Assembly: GCF_000346615.1 (NCBI RefSeq)
Contig: NZ_ANNU01000002.1
Span: forward strand, 1 to 64,000
Length of the DNA: 64,000 nt
From: Nafulsella turpanensis ZLM-10
Lineage (GTDB): Bacteria > Bacteroidota > Bacteroidia > Cytophagales > Cyclobacteriaceae
Reading direction: 5' to 3'
Shown: positions 35,988 to 44,194 of the stretch, piece after piece
How positions within the stretch are numbered: position 1 is the stretch's first letter
Layout: every line of letters starts with the position of its first letter
Made by a program: the position numbers and the translations under genes
Notes under the pieces: generated by a model
The model's input: only the letters and a program-made list of their open reading frames with translations
Told to the model about the DNA's origin: nothing
Databases searched by the model: none

Positions 35988-36992
35988 ATGAAATTTTCTT
36001 TTTTTATTGGAGTAGACATTAGTAAAAAAACATTAGACTTTGCTGCCAGAGATTTGAATCAACTGCTTTTTCATTTAAAGGTCGAGAATTCTGCTAGTGG
36101 TCTTAAAGAGTTTAAAGCTGAATGTAGAACAAGAGAAATTGATCTTCAGCAAAGCTTGATTTGCTGTGAACATACTGGCATCTATAGTCAGTGTTTACTC
36201 TCCCTTATTAGTAAAGAAGCTGGTGCTATATGGTTAGAATCCTCCTTAAGGATCAAACGCTCCATTGGCCTGCAGAGAGGCAAAAATGATAAAGTAGATG
36301 CTATTAGAATCAGCGAGTATGCACTTCGCTTTGTAGATAAAGCCCTGCTTTGGCAGCCAGAGCGGGAGGTGCTTCTGGAGCTAAGGCAGCTGGTATCGTT
36401 GAGAAAAAGGCTGCTAAAGGCTAAAAATGCTCTAAAAGTACCCTTAGGAGAAATAGAGGGTTTTCAAAATAAAAAGCTGGTTAAGGAACTTGAGAGACTT
36501 AACAAAAAGCCCGTTGAAGAGCTTAAAAAGCAGATTAGTGAGATAGAAAAGAAGATCAGAGGTTTGATAAAACAAGATGAGACGCTGAGCCAACTCTTTA
36601 CCCTGGTCACTTCTGTAGACGGTGTAGGTGAGGTTATTTTTTGGGAAATAATAACCACTACTAATGAATTCAAGCTATTTAGCTGCCCCAGAAAGTTTGC
36701 CTGTTACGCAGGAGTCTCGCCCTTTGAACATTCTTCAGGAACAAGCATCAGGGGTAAAACCAGGGTCAGCCAATTTGCCAATAAGAAAATGAAAAAACTA
36801 TTCCATATGGGGGCTATGGCTGCCATATGCAAAGAGGGTGAACTGGCAGATTATTACTACCGAAAAGTAGCAGAGGGGAAAAGTAAAATGGCTGTGCTCA
36901 ATGCGGTACGGAATAAAATTATCCACCGAATATTTGCCTGTGTCAGAGAAAATAGAAAATATGAAAAAAACTATATCAATGCCCTTGCTTGA
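35988..36992 (+). CDS. IS110-family recombinase (transposase)
   Basis: A 334-residue DEDD-type recombinase. The N-terminal RuvC-like domain opens with FFIGVDISKKTLDFAARDLN (first Asp), then CCEHTGIYSQCLLSLI (Glu), and GKNDKVDAIRISEYALRFVD (Asp pair in KxDxxDA). A coiled-coil linker with LKKQISEIEKKIRGLIKQ follows. The C-terminal Transposase_20 domain has TSVDGVGEVIFWEII, FACYAGVSPFEHSSGTSI and a catalytic Ser region near RGKTRVSQFANKKMKKLFHM. It appears complete and the only gene of the element. Confidence 0.93.
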   Translation: MKFSFFIGVDISKKTLDFAARDLNQLLFHLKVENSASGLKEFKAECRTREIDLQQSLICCEHTGIYSQCLLSLISKEAGAIWLESSLRIKRSIGLQRGKNDKVDAIRISEYALRFVDKALLWQPEREVLLELRQLVSLRKRLLKAKNALKVPLGEIEGFQNKKLVKELERLNKKPVEELKKQISEIEKKIRGLIKQDETLSQLFTLVTSVDGVGEVIFWEIITTTNEFKLFSCPRKFACYAGVSPFEHSSGTSIRGKTRVSQFANKKMKKLFHMGAMAAICKEGELADYYYRKVAEGKSKMAVLNAVRNKIIHRIFACVRENRKYEKNYINALA

Positions 36993-37237
36993 ACCATAGA
37001 AATCGCGGTTCCAGTTCCCATACCGCTCTGGAAGGTCTCTCCATGGTGCCCCGGAATTCAGTATCCAAAACATCCCATTCATAACTGTTCGATGGTCCTT
37101 CCACTGACCTCCTCTACTACCTTCCTCCTTGGGAAATAAATCAGATATCTTCTCCCACTGTTCATCTGTTATTTCATAGCGTCGCATATTATAAAGTATA
37201 CCCTGAAACTGCTATTTTTGATTCACCAGACACGGCC

Positions 37238-37920
37238 TAAGCGAAAAATGAAAATCCTGAAGGTTTTTAACATCCTTCAGGACTTAGAGGGCTTTACTTG
37301 AGTGGCTGCAAGCTAGGTTAAAAAGTTCTTTGATGTCCCTTAAAAAATTGTTAAACGAGTGAGATTGGTCATACGGACGCATCAAGCTAAAGTTTTATTT
37401 TAGATGTTTTTTTTCTGTGTTCCATATCTCTACACCAGGCTGTCTTACAGATTATTAAAGTTGTTTACTGGCATCCGCCTAATTTTTCCTAGGAACGTAT
37501 TTCTATCATCATAGTAGCCTTTACTTCCTAATATCCTTACCGTTAGTAAGTTTCATCTACCTGTATTCTGCCCCTTCTTCTTAAAACCTACAGGAGTCAT
37601 TTCTGATGTGGTTGTGAAAATATTTCCACAATTAGCTTCCATTTGATTATTTATTTGTTCTTTTTATTACAGGCATTATACCGACCAAAGGAGTCCTCTG
37701 GTTCTTGGTGCCTCCAATATAACATTAGGTATTAGATTTAAATAGGGTTGTATTTCAGTTTTTTACAAAAACAATAGATTGAATTCAGGTCGGTTTTACT
37801 TTTTAATATTAGGCTATTATTTATTACATAAGCTACCAATAAGTAATAAAAACCCTCCTTTAATCTCTTCGTACATGCACCGGTAAACAATAACTTTTCA
37901 TAACCTACCAGATCTATTTC
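37238..37920. other. Non-coding gap right of the IS cluster
   Basis: It begins with the TA duplication of the outer IS. TCCTGAAGG (37255-37263) and CCTTCAGGA (37274-37282) form a hairpin, possibly a surviving terminator. I find no LytTR domain or other coding remnant here, so the lost half of the response regulator is not simply displaced. Confidence 0.5.
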
Positions 37921-39195
37921 ATGAAGTTCATTTCAAATTTAGGAAGGCAGTCGGTGCTGGACGAAGAGGTAAAAAGCGCCATTACTTTTTCTAACTGGAT
38001 TGCTCTGCTGATTGTAGGGGCCTCTTTAGGTTGCACCCTTCTTAGCTACAACTTATCTTCTGAGCTGGTGCTGCTCAGCTGGATCTTTACCTTTATCAAT
38101 GCTTCCTGCCTGCTGTTGAATGGCGGAGGTTACTTTTTCAGCTCCCGCTATATTCTCAGCATTGCACCCAGTCTGTACCTGGCCCTGCTGCATATCTCCA
38201 TCAAATTACCAGACCAGAAAATGATGGTGGCGGTGCTGCTTATACAAACTGGTATGCTCACCGTTCCATGGATGATGTTCCGCTTCCACGAAAAAGGAGG
38301 ACTAATTGCGGTTAACCTGATGAATGTGGCGCTCATTCTAGCCAGCATTTACCTGCCGGGCCTGAATACCTCAGGTATGGACAATAGCATTTACCATTTG
38401 GGCATCGGTATGGACTTCGGACTGCTCATCTCTGTCTTCGGCACCATTAGCATTACGGCCCTTGCCAGAGGAATGCAGCAGCGTACCCAGCAAAAGAACC
38501 GCCAGCTCCTCCTGCAAATGGAAGAGAAAAACCAGAAGATGGAAGAAGATCGCCAGAAGATGAAGGAGTACATCCGGCAGGTCGAAGAAGCACAGGAACA
38601 GGAAAGAAAGCGTCGCTGGATTAGTCAGAGCCTCCAGGAGCTGGGCGACGTGGTTCGCTACCAGAAAGACGAGCAGGAAATATTCGACCAGCTCATCAGC
38701 AAGATCGTCAAAAGCCTTGGAGCCAATCAGGGTTCCTTTTACCAGGTGGAGGAGCGGGAAGAACAAAAGTACATTGAGCTGAAGGCCTGCTATGCTTACA
38801 ACCGCAAAAAATTTGTGTCGCAGAGCCTTGAGCCGGGGGAAGGGCTCATTGGCCAGTGCTATTTCGAAAGAGAAGCCATTTACCTGACCGATATTCCGCA
38901 GGGGTATACCTACATCACTTCCGGTTTGGGAGAAGCTACGCCTAACTCCCTGATTATCGTTCCGCTGCTATTTAATGATAAGGTAGAGGGGATTATTGAG
39001 GTGGCATCTTTCAAACTGCTGGAAGAGCACCAGCAGGAATACCTGGAGGGCGTAGCGAGCCTGTTGGGCAACTTCATTTATAATGAACGTCTTCTGAAAA
39101 GGCAGCTGAACCAGTTCGAAAAGGTTGCTTCACGCTCTTTCCCTGAGCCCCGGCAGCTCTCCGCCAGGAAAAATCGAGTAGCTGTGCCGGCATAA
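37921..39195 (+). CDS. Membrane protein with coiled coil and GAF domain
   Basis: A 424-residue sensor-like protein. About six membrane helices occupy residues ~20-185 (WIALLIVGASLGCTLLSYNL, ILSIAPSLYLALLHISI, LIAVNLMNVALILASIYLPG). Residues ~190-240 are a charged coiled coil (LLLQMEEKNQKMEEDRQKMK). Residues ~245-400 form a GAF domain (LGANQGSFYQVEE, EPGEGLIGQCYFEREAIYLT, LIIVPLLFNDKVEGIIEVAS). No kinase or cyclase output follows, so it must signal through a partner. The methyltransferase gene starts 73 bp downstream on the same strand. Confidence 0.85.
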   Translation: MKFISNLGRQSVLDEEVKSAITFSNWIALLIVGASLGCTLLSYNLSSELVLLSWIFTFINASCLLLNGGGYFFSSRYILSIAPSLYLALLHISIKLPDQKMMVAVLLIQTGMLTVPWMMFRFHEKGGLIAVNLMNVALILASIYLPGLNTSGMDNSIYHLGIGMDFGLLISVFGTISITALARGMQQRTQQKNRQLLLQMEEKNQKMEEDRQKMKEYIRQVEEAQEQERKRRWISQSLQELGDVVRYQKDEQEIFDQLISKIVKSLGANQGSFYQVEEREEQKYIELKACYAYNRKKFVSQSLEPGEGLIGQCYFEREAIYLTDIPQGYTYITSGLGEATPNSLIIVPLLFNDKVEGIIEVASFKLLEEHQQEYLEGVASLLGNFIYNERLLKRQLNQFEKVASRSFPEPRQLSARKNRVAVPA

Positions 39196-39267
39196 ACGGA
39201 GCTGACTGCGGCTGCCTCTATTTTCCATCAATGTTTAAAATTAAGCTTTCACGATACTGATTAAATT

Positions 39268-40188
39268 ATGCGTGCATCTTTACCAGAAATCACCACCCTA
39301 TCAAAAGAAGAAGTTTTCATCCTGCTCGATCAGTTGCTCCTGAAGGGAGGGCCTGAACCGGAAGAATATAAAGAGTTAAACCATGTGCTGGATCATCTGC
39401 CTGCTCTCCTGAAGGCGAAAGAAATTGAAGAATCTGAGCTGCGGGAGATGATTGAAAAATGTTCCTTTCTGAAGTCCACAGACTCCATCATGGGCCACAT
39501 CAGGCAGAAGCCATTTGGTTATGCCGGTGACTATGCGATTATCGACCGTATTTACCTCAAAGAGGTTTCAGAAGAGTTCAGGAAGTGGGATGATTTCTCG
39601 GTCAACCACCTTGCTGCCGAAGCAGTTCGTAACCGAAAAGGCTTTTTCCTGAAGCTGATGCAGGCGAAGCTGAGCCGTACTGAAGCCCCGCTTCGCCTGC
39701 TGAATGTGGCCAGTGGCCCTGCCCGTGACCTCTGCCAGCTGTACAGCCACATAAAGGCAGAAAGTTTGCAGGCGACCTGCGTTGAGTATGACAAAAGAGC
39801 CATTACCCATGCACAGCAGGTGTGTGACCATTACCTGAAGCATATCTCCTTTATCAATGAAAACATTTTCCGCTTCGATACCGAAGAGCAGTATGAGGTG
39901 GTGTGGTCTGCAGGCTTGTTTGATTATTTCGACAATAAAACCTTTGTGAGGGTCCTTCGAAAGCTTATTAAATGGACTGCTCCGGGCGGTGAGGTCATTG
40001 TTGGTAATTTTTCTGATGATAACCCCAGTCGTGCTTATATGGAAATATTTGGTGACTGGCACCTGCAGCACAGAAGTCCCGGAGAGCTAAAACTCCTGGC
40101 TTTGGAAGCCGGTGCCCTTCCTGCTCAGATCACGGTCGATACAGAGCCTTTAGGTATTAACCTGTTCCTCCGGATAAGAAAGCCCTAA
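39268..40188 (+). CDS. SAM-dependent methyltransferase, PhcB-like
   Basis: A 306-residue class I methyltransferase. An N-terminal helical part leads to KPFGYAGDYAIIDRIYLKEV, a segment I associate with proteins annotated as 3-hydroxypalmitate methyl ester synthase-like (PhcB family). SAM-binding motif I is LRLLNVASGPARDLCQLY; the acidic end of strand 2 is CVEYDKRA; later YEVVWSAGLFDYFDN and GEVIVGNFSDDNPSRAYMEI. In Ralstonia PhcB makes a quorum-sensing methyl ester. Here the substrate is unknown, but placement next to a membrane GAF sensor suggests a signalling link. A terminator follows. Confidence 0.75.
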   Translation: MRASLPEITTLSKEEVFILLDQLLLKGGPEPEEYKELNHVLDHLPALLKAKEIEESELREMIEKCSFLKSTDSIMGHIRQKPFGYAGDYAIIDRIYLKEVSEEFRKWDDFSVNHLAAEAVRNRKGFFLKLMQAKLSRTEAPLRLLNVASGPARDLCQLYSHIKAESLQATCVEYDKRAITHAQQVCDHYLKHISFINENIFRFDTEEQYEVVWSAGLFDYFDNKTFVRVLRKLIKWTAPGGEVIVGNFSDDNPSRAYMEIFGDWHLQHRSPGELKLLALEAGALPAQITVDTEPLGINLFLRIRKP

Positions 40189-40207
40189 GTTATAGTATGC
40201 AAAAAGA

Positions 40208-40243
40208 AAGCCTGGTGGAGAACTATGCTCCGCCAGGTTTTTT
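40208..40243 (+). terminator. Intrinsic terminator
   Basis: AAAG, then CCTGGTGGAG-AACTATG-CTCCGCCAGG and TTTTTT. The stem is perfect except for one G-T pair. It ends the GAF-methyltransferase unit. Confidence 0.9.
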
Positions 40244-40581
40244 ATGCCTTCAATCCCGGCCTCTCAGGGACAAATTGCGGGAGCCAAGGTCCCACATTCT
40301 TTTCACGCTGCTGATGAAATTCCTCCCAAAGAAAAGGCCTTTTTAGGAAAGAAAATTTCCTGAGTAGACGAGCATATTTTCGTAGATTCTTTTTTATTTA
40401 GCTTTTCGTTAAATAAATTGTCATTCAGTTTTAAGCCTTCCTCTGACCAACCATTTTACCCGGAAATCCGTATTGGAAAAACAACAGAAAAAGGGAAGCA
40501 ATTGGAAGGCCTTATTCTGCCGCCGGGATGTAGGAAAGCCGGTCCGGAAGAAAACCATTTTTAATCATTTTTGATTTTTAT
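40244..40581. other. Non-coding gap
   Basis: Promoter region of the receiver gene at 40582, with AT-rich stretches near 40380-40430. No gene or repeat seen. Confidence 0.5.
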
Positions 40582-41022
40582 ATGCCGGGAAAATTTAACA
40601 GCATCCTCCTTGTAGACGATGATCGGACTACCAACCATTTTAATAAGCTTCTGCTGGAGGATATGGCACTTGCAGAACAGATTCAGCTGGCCAGCCACGG
40701 GCAGGAGGCATTATCATTGATAAAGGAAACAGTCTCCCGTTCACCTAAAGAGCAACCTTCTCCGATGACTTCCCTGATTTTCCTGGACCTTTACATGCCC
40801 GTCATGAATGGCATTGAATTCCTGAAAGCACTGGAGCAGCAGTATAAAGAGGCATTGCAGCAGGGTTTATGTATAGTTCTCCTTACCTCTTCCAGTCAAC
40901 CGGGTGACCTTGAGCTGGCAAAGAATTTCAGGATAGCTAATGTTTTGAAAAAGCCCCTTACTTCTGAGAAAGTAAAACTGGTAGTGCGGGAAGTATTTAA
41001 AGCAAGGGAGCCGGGAAAATAA
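40582..41022 (+). CDS. Single-domain response regulator
   Basis: A 146-residue receiver: acidic cluster in ILLVDDDRTTNHFNKLLLED, phospho-acceptor Asp69 (LIFLDLYMPVMNGIEFLKAL), Thr/Ser in IVLLTSSSQPGDL, Lys in NVLKKPLTSEKVKLV. No output domain. It faces another receiver gene (41041-41454) end to end with 18 bp between the stops, so the two transcripts converge. A possible kinase partner is the DHp-containing PAS protein at 42306. Confidence 0.92.
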   Translation: MPGKFNSILLVDDDRTTNHFNKLLLEDMALAEQIQLASHGQEALSLIKETVSRSPKEQPSPMTSLIFLDLYMPVMNGIEFLKALEQQYKEALQQGLCIVLLTSSSQPGDLELAKNFRIANVLKKPLTSEKVKLVVREVFKAREPGK

Positions 41023-41040
41023 ACCTGGCTTAAACACAGC

Positions 41041-41454
41041 CTACTTTAGCTTCTTAGATAAGGCAGAAATGAGTTTTTCAGCAGTTAATGGCTTCTCTAA
41101 ATAGTCCAGGATACGATAGTTCTTTGCCCTCTCTGTGTCTGTTAGATGAGAAGAGGAGGAGAGAATAATAATATCTATTTTATTTAAGGAGAAGGTCATT
41201 TTAGACTGGAGCTCATCTAAGAACTCAAAGCCATCCCAGAAAGGCATATTTAAATCGAGCATTATTAACATGTACTTTGGGTCATCCTTTGCTTTGTAAC
41301 AGCTGGAAATAAAGTTCAACGCCTCCTGTGGACTTTCTGTGGTTTGAATATGGTGGGTTAGACCAAGCTCCACAAGTGTTCTTTCATTCAGGAAATTCGT
41401 AACTGGATCATCATCGACCAGCAGGACACAATCAAAATAAAAACCAGGTTTCAT
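41041..41454 (-). CDS. Single-domain response regulator
   Basis: A 137-residue receiver: acidic cluster in CVLLVDDDPVTNFLNERTLV, phospho-acceptor Asp67 (YMLIMLDLNMPFWDGFEFLD), Ser in IIILSSSSHLTDTERA, Lys in YLEKPLTAEKLISAL. It lacks an output domain. It is convergent with the receiver gene at 40582 and similar to it in length and motifs, so the pair could be an inverted duplication that has diverged. Confidence 0.92.
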   Translation of the reverse strand: MKPGFYFDCVLLVDDDPVTNFLNERTLVELGLTHHIQTTESPQEALNFISSCYKAKDDPKYMLIMLDLNMPFWDGFEFLDELQSKMTFSLNKIDIIILSSSSHLTDTERAKNYRILDYLEKPLTAEKLISALSKKLK

Positions 41455-41660
41455 TTGCCCACTACTTAAAAGGCCAAAAAATCAAATACCGTGATGAACT
41501 ATAATAGCTTCCTTATCCTAAAGCCTGAAGCTAAGGTACCTCTTTTATAAATCCCGGGGCAAATATAGTGGGTATTTGTTTTCCTTTAAAGACTTCAACA
41601 GGAAGCGAATAAATCCTTCTCTTTCGAAACAATTATTCCTGGTAAAAAAGGAAAAGGCAG

Positions 41661-41692
41661 AAAAAAAGCTGCTGCCATATTCCGGAAGCAGC
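41661..41692 (-). terminator. Intrinsic terminator
   Basis: On the minus strand GCTGCT...AGCAGC is followed by TTTTTTT. It lies 20 bp past the stop of the histone H1-like gene. Confidence 0.8.
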
Positions 41693-41714
41693 CTAAAGTA
41701 AAACTCTGTGCTAT

Positions 41715-41891
41715 TTACCCCTCATTTTTCTTTTCCGTTACCTCTTTCCGGATGTCATGTGCCTTATTCTTAGCCTCCTGCATCGACTTCCGAAGGCGGG
41801 TACCTGCCGCCTTATTGCCCTTGCTGTAAAAGGCTTCTGCATCCTTTCTGGCATTGGCTACCAACTGTTCTAACTCATTAAATAATTCCAT
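41715..41891 (-). CDS. Histone H1-like small protein (Hc1-type)
   Basis: A 58-residue protein. I chose ATG 41891 (MELFNELEQLVANARKDAEA) since the longer frame from 41966 starts with residues unlike the family. The core YSKGNKAAGTRLRKSMQEAK and the ending HDIRKEVTEKKNEG match the short histone H1-like proteins widespread in Bacteroidota. They are thought to bind DNA non-specifically in the nucleoid. This one is less basic at the C-terminus than Lys-rich Hc1 proteins. A terminator follows. Confidence 0.88.
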   Translation of the reverse strand: MELFNELEQLVANARKDAEAFYSKGNKAAGTRLRKSMQEAKNKAHDIRKEVTEKKNEG

Positions 41892-42305
41892 ATTTTTAGC
41901 ATTTTGGTTGAATAAAAGCTCAACATAAGGACTTTTAATGAAATTAAAAATACAAAAAGCTTCCATTAAGTAAATTTATGAAGAGGCCCCTTCTTCCAAA
42001 AACCCTTAGCAATTGGAATTGCTGCCAAAGAGAAATCATGTCTGTCTCCTGGTTCAATACCCAGCCCACAACCGCTTATCCGGTAATTGTATGCATTCAA
42101 AAAGCCTAATTTCGCTTTGAATGGTAAGCAGGTGAGTCATATCCAGCCCTTGGACCTGAAAGGCGCCCAATTTTCCTTTAATCTTCCCCTTTTTCCTACA
42201 TTGTATAACAATAGGGGCAGGCAGTCCTTTTATTGTTGCTATTTTAGGGCCTGATCAATGTGCTTTATTGCTCCAACGGTAAAGCATCCACTTTAACCAA
42301 ACAAC
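41892..42305. other. Non-coding gap between divergent genes
   Basis: Shared promoter region of the H1-like gene and the PAS protein. AGCAATT-GG-AATTGCT at 42008-42023 is a perfect inverted repeat and could be a regulator site. Confidence 0.45.
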
Positions 42306-43490
42306 ATGACCCGCTTTCCAATGAAGGCCACCGCCCTCTGTATGGCGACTGGCGCGATATGGCTCGGGGGCAGTATGCTATTGCTCCTGTCCTTAAAGGA
42401 TTTTTTTAACGCCACGGATTTCATTCTCTTCCACACCTTCAACGGCCTGACTTTGGTGTTCCTGAACGCTCTGCTGCTAAATACGACTCTCCGGAAGAGG
42501 TTTCGTCAGCTGCAACAATCCAGCCAGTGGTATCAACAGCTCTTTAAGGAAGGTCCGCTTCCGCGGCTGGTGTATGATCCGATATCCCTGCAAATATTAG
42601 AGGTTAATAAAGCCGCCTGTCAGCAGTATGGCTATGCAGAGGAAGAGCTGGTCCGACTACACCTTCAAGACTTATGGGCGGAGCCCTTCCCTTTGGAGGA
42701 ATGGAAGAAAAAAGAAGGTCCCGCTGCTTCGGTTATGACGCTGCACCGGAAGAAATGCGGTACCCGCTTTTATGCGCAGTCTCTTTCCTCAGGTCCTGTT
42801 CATCAGGGAAGGGGGGTCCGCCTGCTTGTCCTCCTGGATGTAAATAACAGGATGCTTGCAGAAGAAAAAACAAAAAATGCGGAAGAGGAAATCAGAAAAC
42901 TATCACTGGTAGCAGAAGCCACTCAGAATGCGGTTATCATCACAAATGATAAAGGTCAGGTGGAATGGGTGAATGAAGGTTTTACCCGCCAGACAGGTTA
43001 TACGTTGGAGGAAGTAAAGGGAAAGAAACCCGGAAGCTTTTTACAGGGTCCCGGAACAGATCCAAAAGCCGTAGACTTCCTCCGGGAGCACCTCAGGCTG
43101 CAGAAAAAGTTCAAGGTCGAGCTGCTGAACTACCGGAAGGATAACTCCCCGTACTGGGTGCGCCTGTTTATTACCCCTGTTTTTAATGAGGCGGGAGCGC
43201 TGATCCAATACATTGCCATCGAAACAGATATTACAGAGCGGATGCAGTTTATTGCCAAACTGGAACGACAAAACCAACAGCTGAAGAATATCGCCAGGAT
43301 TAGTTCCCATGAAATCCGAAGGCCCGTGGCCTCCATACTGGGGCTGGTCAACCTTTTTGACAGCCGGGAAGCAGACCCGCAATTCCATCAGGAAGTCATT
43401 CAATACCTGAAGCTGGCCGGAAAAGAACTGGATGAAGTCATTCATCTGATTGTGAACAAAACCTATGAGCTGGAAGAGCTGGAGAAATAA
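42306..43490 (+). CDS. Two-PAS protein ending after the DHp domain (no ATPase domain)
   Basis: A 394-residue protein: two membrane helices near the N-terminus (ALCMATGAIWLGGSMLLLLS and LTLVFLNALLLNTTLR), a PAS-like domain at ~75-190 (PISLQILEVNKAACQQYGYA), and a second PAS at ~200-320 (ATQNAVIITNDKGQVEWVNE). Then follows a DHp segment with the phospho-acceptor region ARISSHEIRRPVASILGLVN. It stops about 55 residues later. No N-, G1- or G2-box follows in any frame before 43776, so it cannot phosphorylate itself. It may serve as a phosphate acceptor or dimer partner for another kinase. Two single-domain receivers lie just upstream. Confidence 0.88.
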   Translation: MTRFPMKATALCMATGAIWLGGSMLLLLSLKDFFNATDFILFHTFNGLTLVFLNALLLNTTLRKRFRQLQQSSQWYQQLFKEGPLPRLVYDPISLQILEVNKAACQQYGYAEEELVRLHLQDLWAEPFPLEEWKKKEGPAASVMTLHRKKCGTRFYAQSLSSGPVHQGRGVRLLVLLDVNNRMLAEEKTKNAEEEIRKLSLVAEATQNAVIITNDKGQVEWVNEGFTRQTGYTLEEVKGKKPGSFLQGPGTDPKAVDFLREHLRLQKKFKVELLNYRKDNSPYWVRLFITPVFNEAGALIQYIAIETDITERMQFIAKLERQNQQLKNIARISSHEIRRPVASILGLVNLFDSREADPQFHQEVIQYLKLAGKELDEVIHLIVNKTYELEELEK

Positions 43491-43775
43491 TTAAAACGCT
43501 CCTCTTGGAAAAGACTGCTTTTTTCAAGAAAGGATCCTTCTGCAGGGTAAAAAAGAAAGCAGTGGAAGCCAATGTTTAAAAAAGGCCCTAAAGGGATATT
43601 TACTCCTCACATTAATCCTCTCTTAATAGGAGCATTCTTCCTGCTGCTTTATTTTCCTGTTCTTCCATTCCAGCTCTACAACCTTTTGGCATTATCAGGC
43701 CCTCCCTGGGAAGAAAAAGGACTAAAGAATGTAAAAGCCAGCTGAACCGCTCCTCTTCCCTGGGAAAACGTTCAG

Positions 43776-44111
43776 CTAAAAGGCTACCGTGCGAAAATAC
43801 CGACGGGCCAGTCGCTCATACGGCTGAAAGCGCTGGTAAGTAACCGGCTCTAGTGCCGCAAAAAGGGAGTCCCTGCTTATCCGCTTTTCCTGCCGGATTT
43901 GAGCCGCTTCATAGCGGTTACTACTATACGCATATTCCAGTTGAAGCAGGCATCCTTCTATGGACAGCAGCCGGGTAAAGAGGATGTTGCTGCTGGAAGA
44001 AATCCTTACCAGCACAAAAGCGGTTCTGCTTCTTTTCTTTGACAGAAAGTATTCCTCCCTTCCGCCTGGGGCATCCGTAGGCGCTTCCTGTCCTGTTTTA
44101 GGCTGTTTCAT
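43776..44111 (-). CDS. Hypothetical protein downstream of the HTH gene
   Basis: A 111-residue basic protein with a hydrophilic N-terminus (KTGQEAPTDAPGGREEYFLS) and a later ALEPVTYQRFQPYERLARRY segment. No domain recognised. It follows the excisionase-like gene on the same strand after 83 bp, so it may belong to the same mobile-element remnant. The open frame could also be chance. Confidence 0.4.
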   Translation of the reverse strand: MKQPKTGQEAPTDAPGGREEYFLSKKRSRTAFVLVRISSSSNILFTRLLSIEGCLLQLEYAYSSNRYEAAQIRQEKRISRDSLFAALEPVTYQRFQPYERLARRYFRTVAF

Positions 44112-44194
44112 GTTTACTGTAATTGAAGGGTAAGGGGGCAGTTTTCAGCGAATGCCTTCCGGCTCAGAACCACCTGATAACTGCCCTGCCTACC

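Larger units (their letters stand above)
35761..37008 (+). mobile_element. IS110-family element inserted in the outer IS (ends ±10 bp)
   Basis: About 1.25 kb that splits the outer transposase at its WN/TVY codons. It has a 227-bp non-coding left part, the recombinase gene, and only ~16 bp after the stop. There are no terminal inverted repeats, as usual for IS110. If GG is taken as the shared core (35761-35762 and 37007-37008), removal gives an in-frame WNRTVYDRF in the outer transposase. Other cores are possible. Confidence 0.8.
34185..37187 (-). pseudogene. Transposase of the outer IS427-like element, split in pieces
   Basis: The N-terminus (MRRYEITDEQWEKISDLFPK to DLPERYGNWN) lies at about 37010-37187. 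The middle resumes at about 35757 (RTVYDRFRRYKKNGMFDRIV, then RAVDSTVIRAHKSAAGAGKK) after the IS110 insertion. It shifts frame at 35590-35596 into GRSRGGSLTKIHLVTDRNHN and GGAAH-type segments, then DKGYDAGKIRKELRRRGIRA. The C-terminus RYDKTASSFMAI is cut by the inner IS5 element; the rest (IQLAIMKFFFKKYSSDTA) lies left of it at 34185-34240. All catalytic blocks are recognisable but the gene cannot be expressed as one protein. Confidence 0.85.
34188..37237 (-). mobile_element. IS5-family element (IS427-like group), interrupted twice
   Basis: Outermost of three nested insertions. Inverted ends: GGCTGTGTCTGATGAAT at 34188-34204 and, reversed, GGCCGTGTCTGGTGAAT at 37237-37221. A TA duplication flanks it (34186-34187 and 37238-37239). 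Removing the two inner elements leaves about 925 bp, a normal size for this group. Its transposase is read leftwards and would end at the element's tip in SDTA, with the stop codon completed by the target TA. Confidence 0.85.

Noticed and set aside
39568-40071. Long antisense frame inside the methyltransferase gene
   Set aside because: The plus-strand protein has clear SAM-binding motifs; the antisense frame has none.
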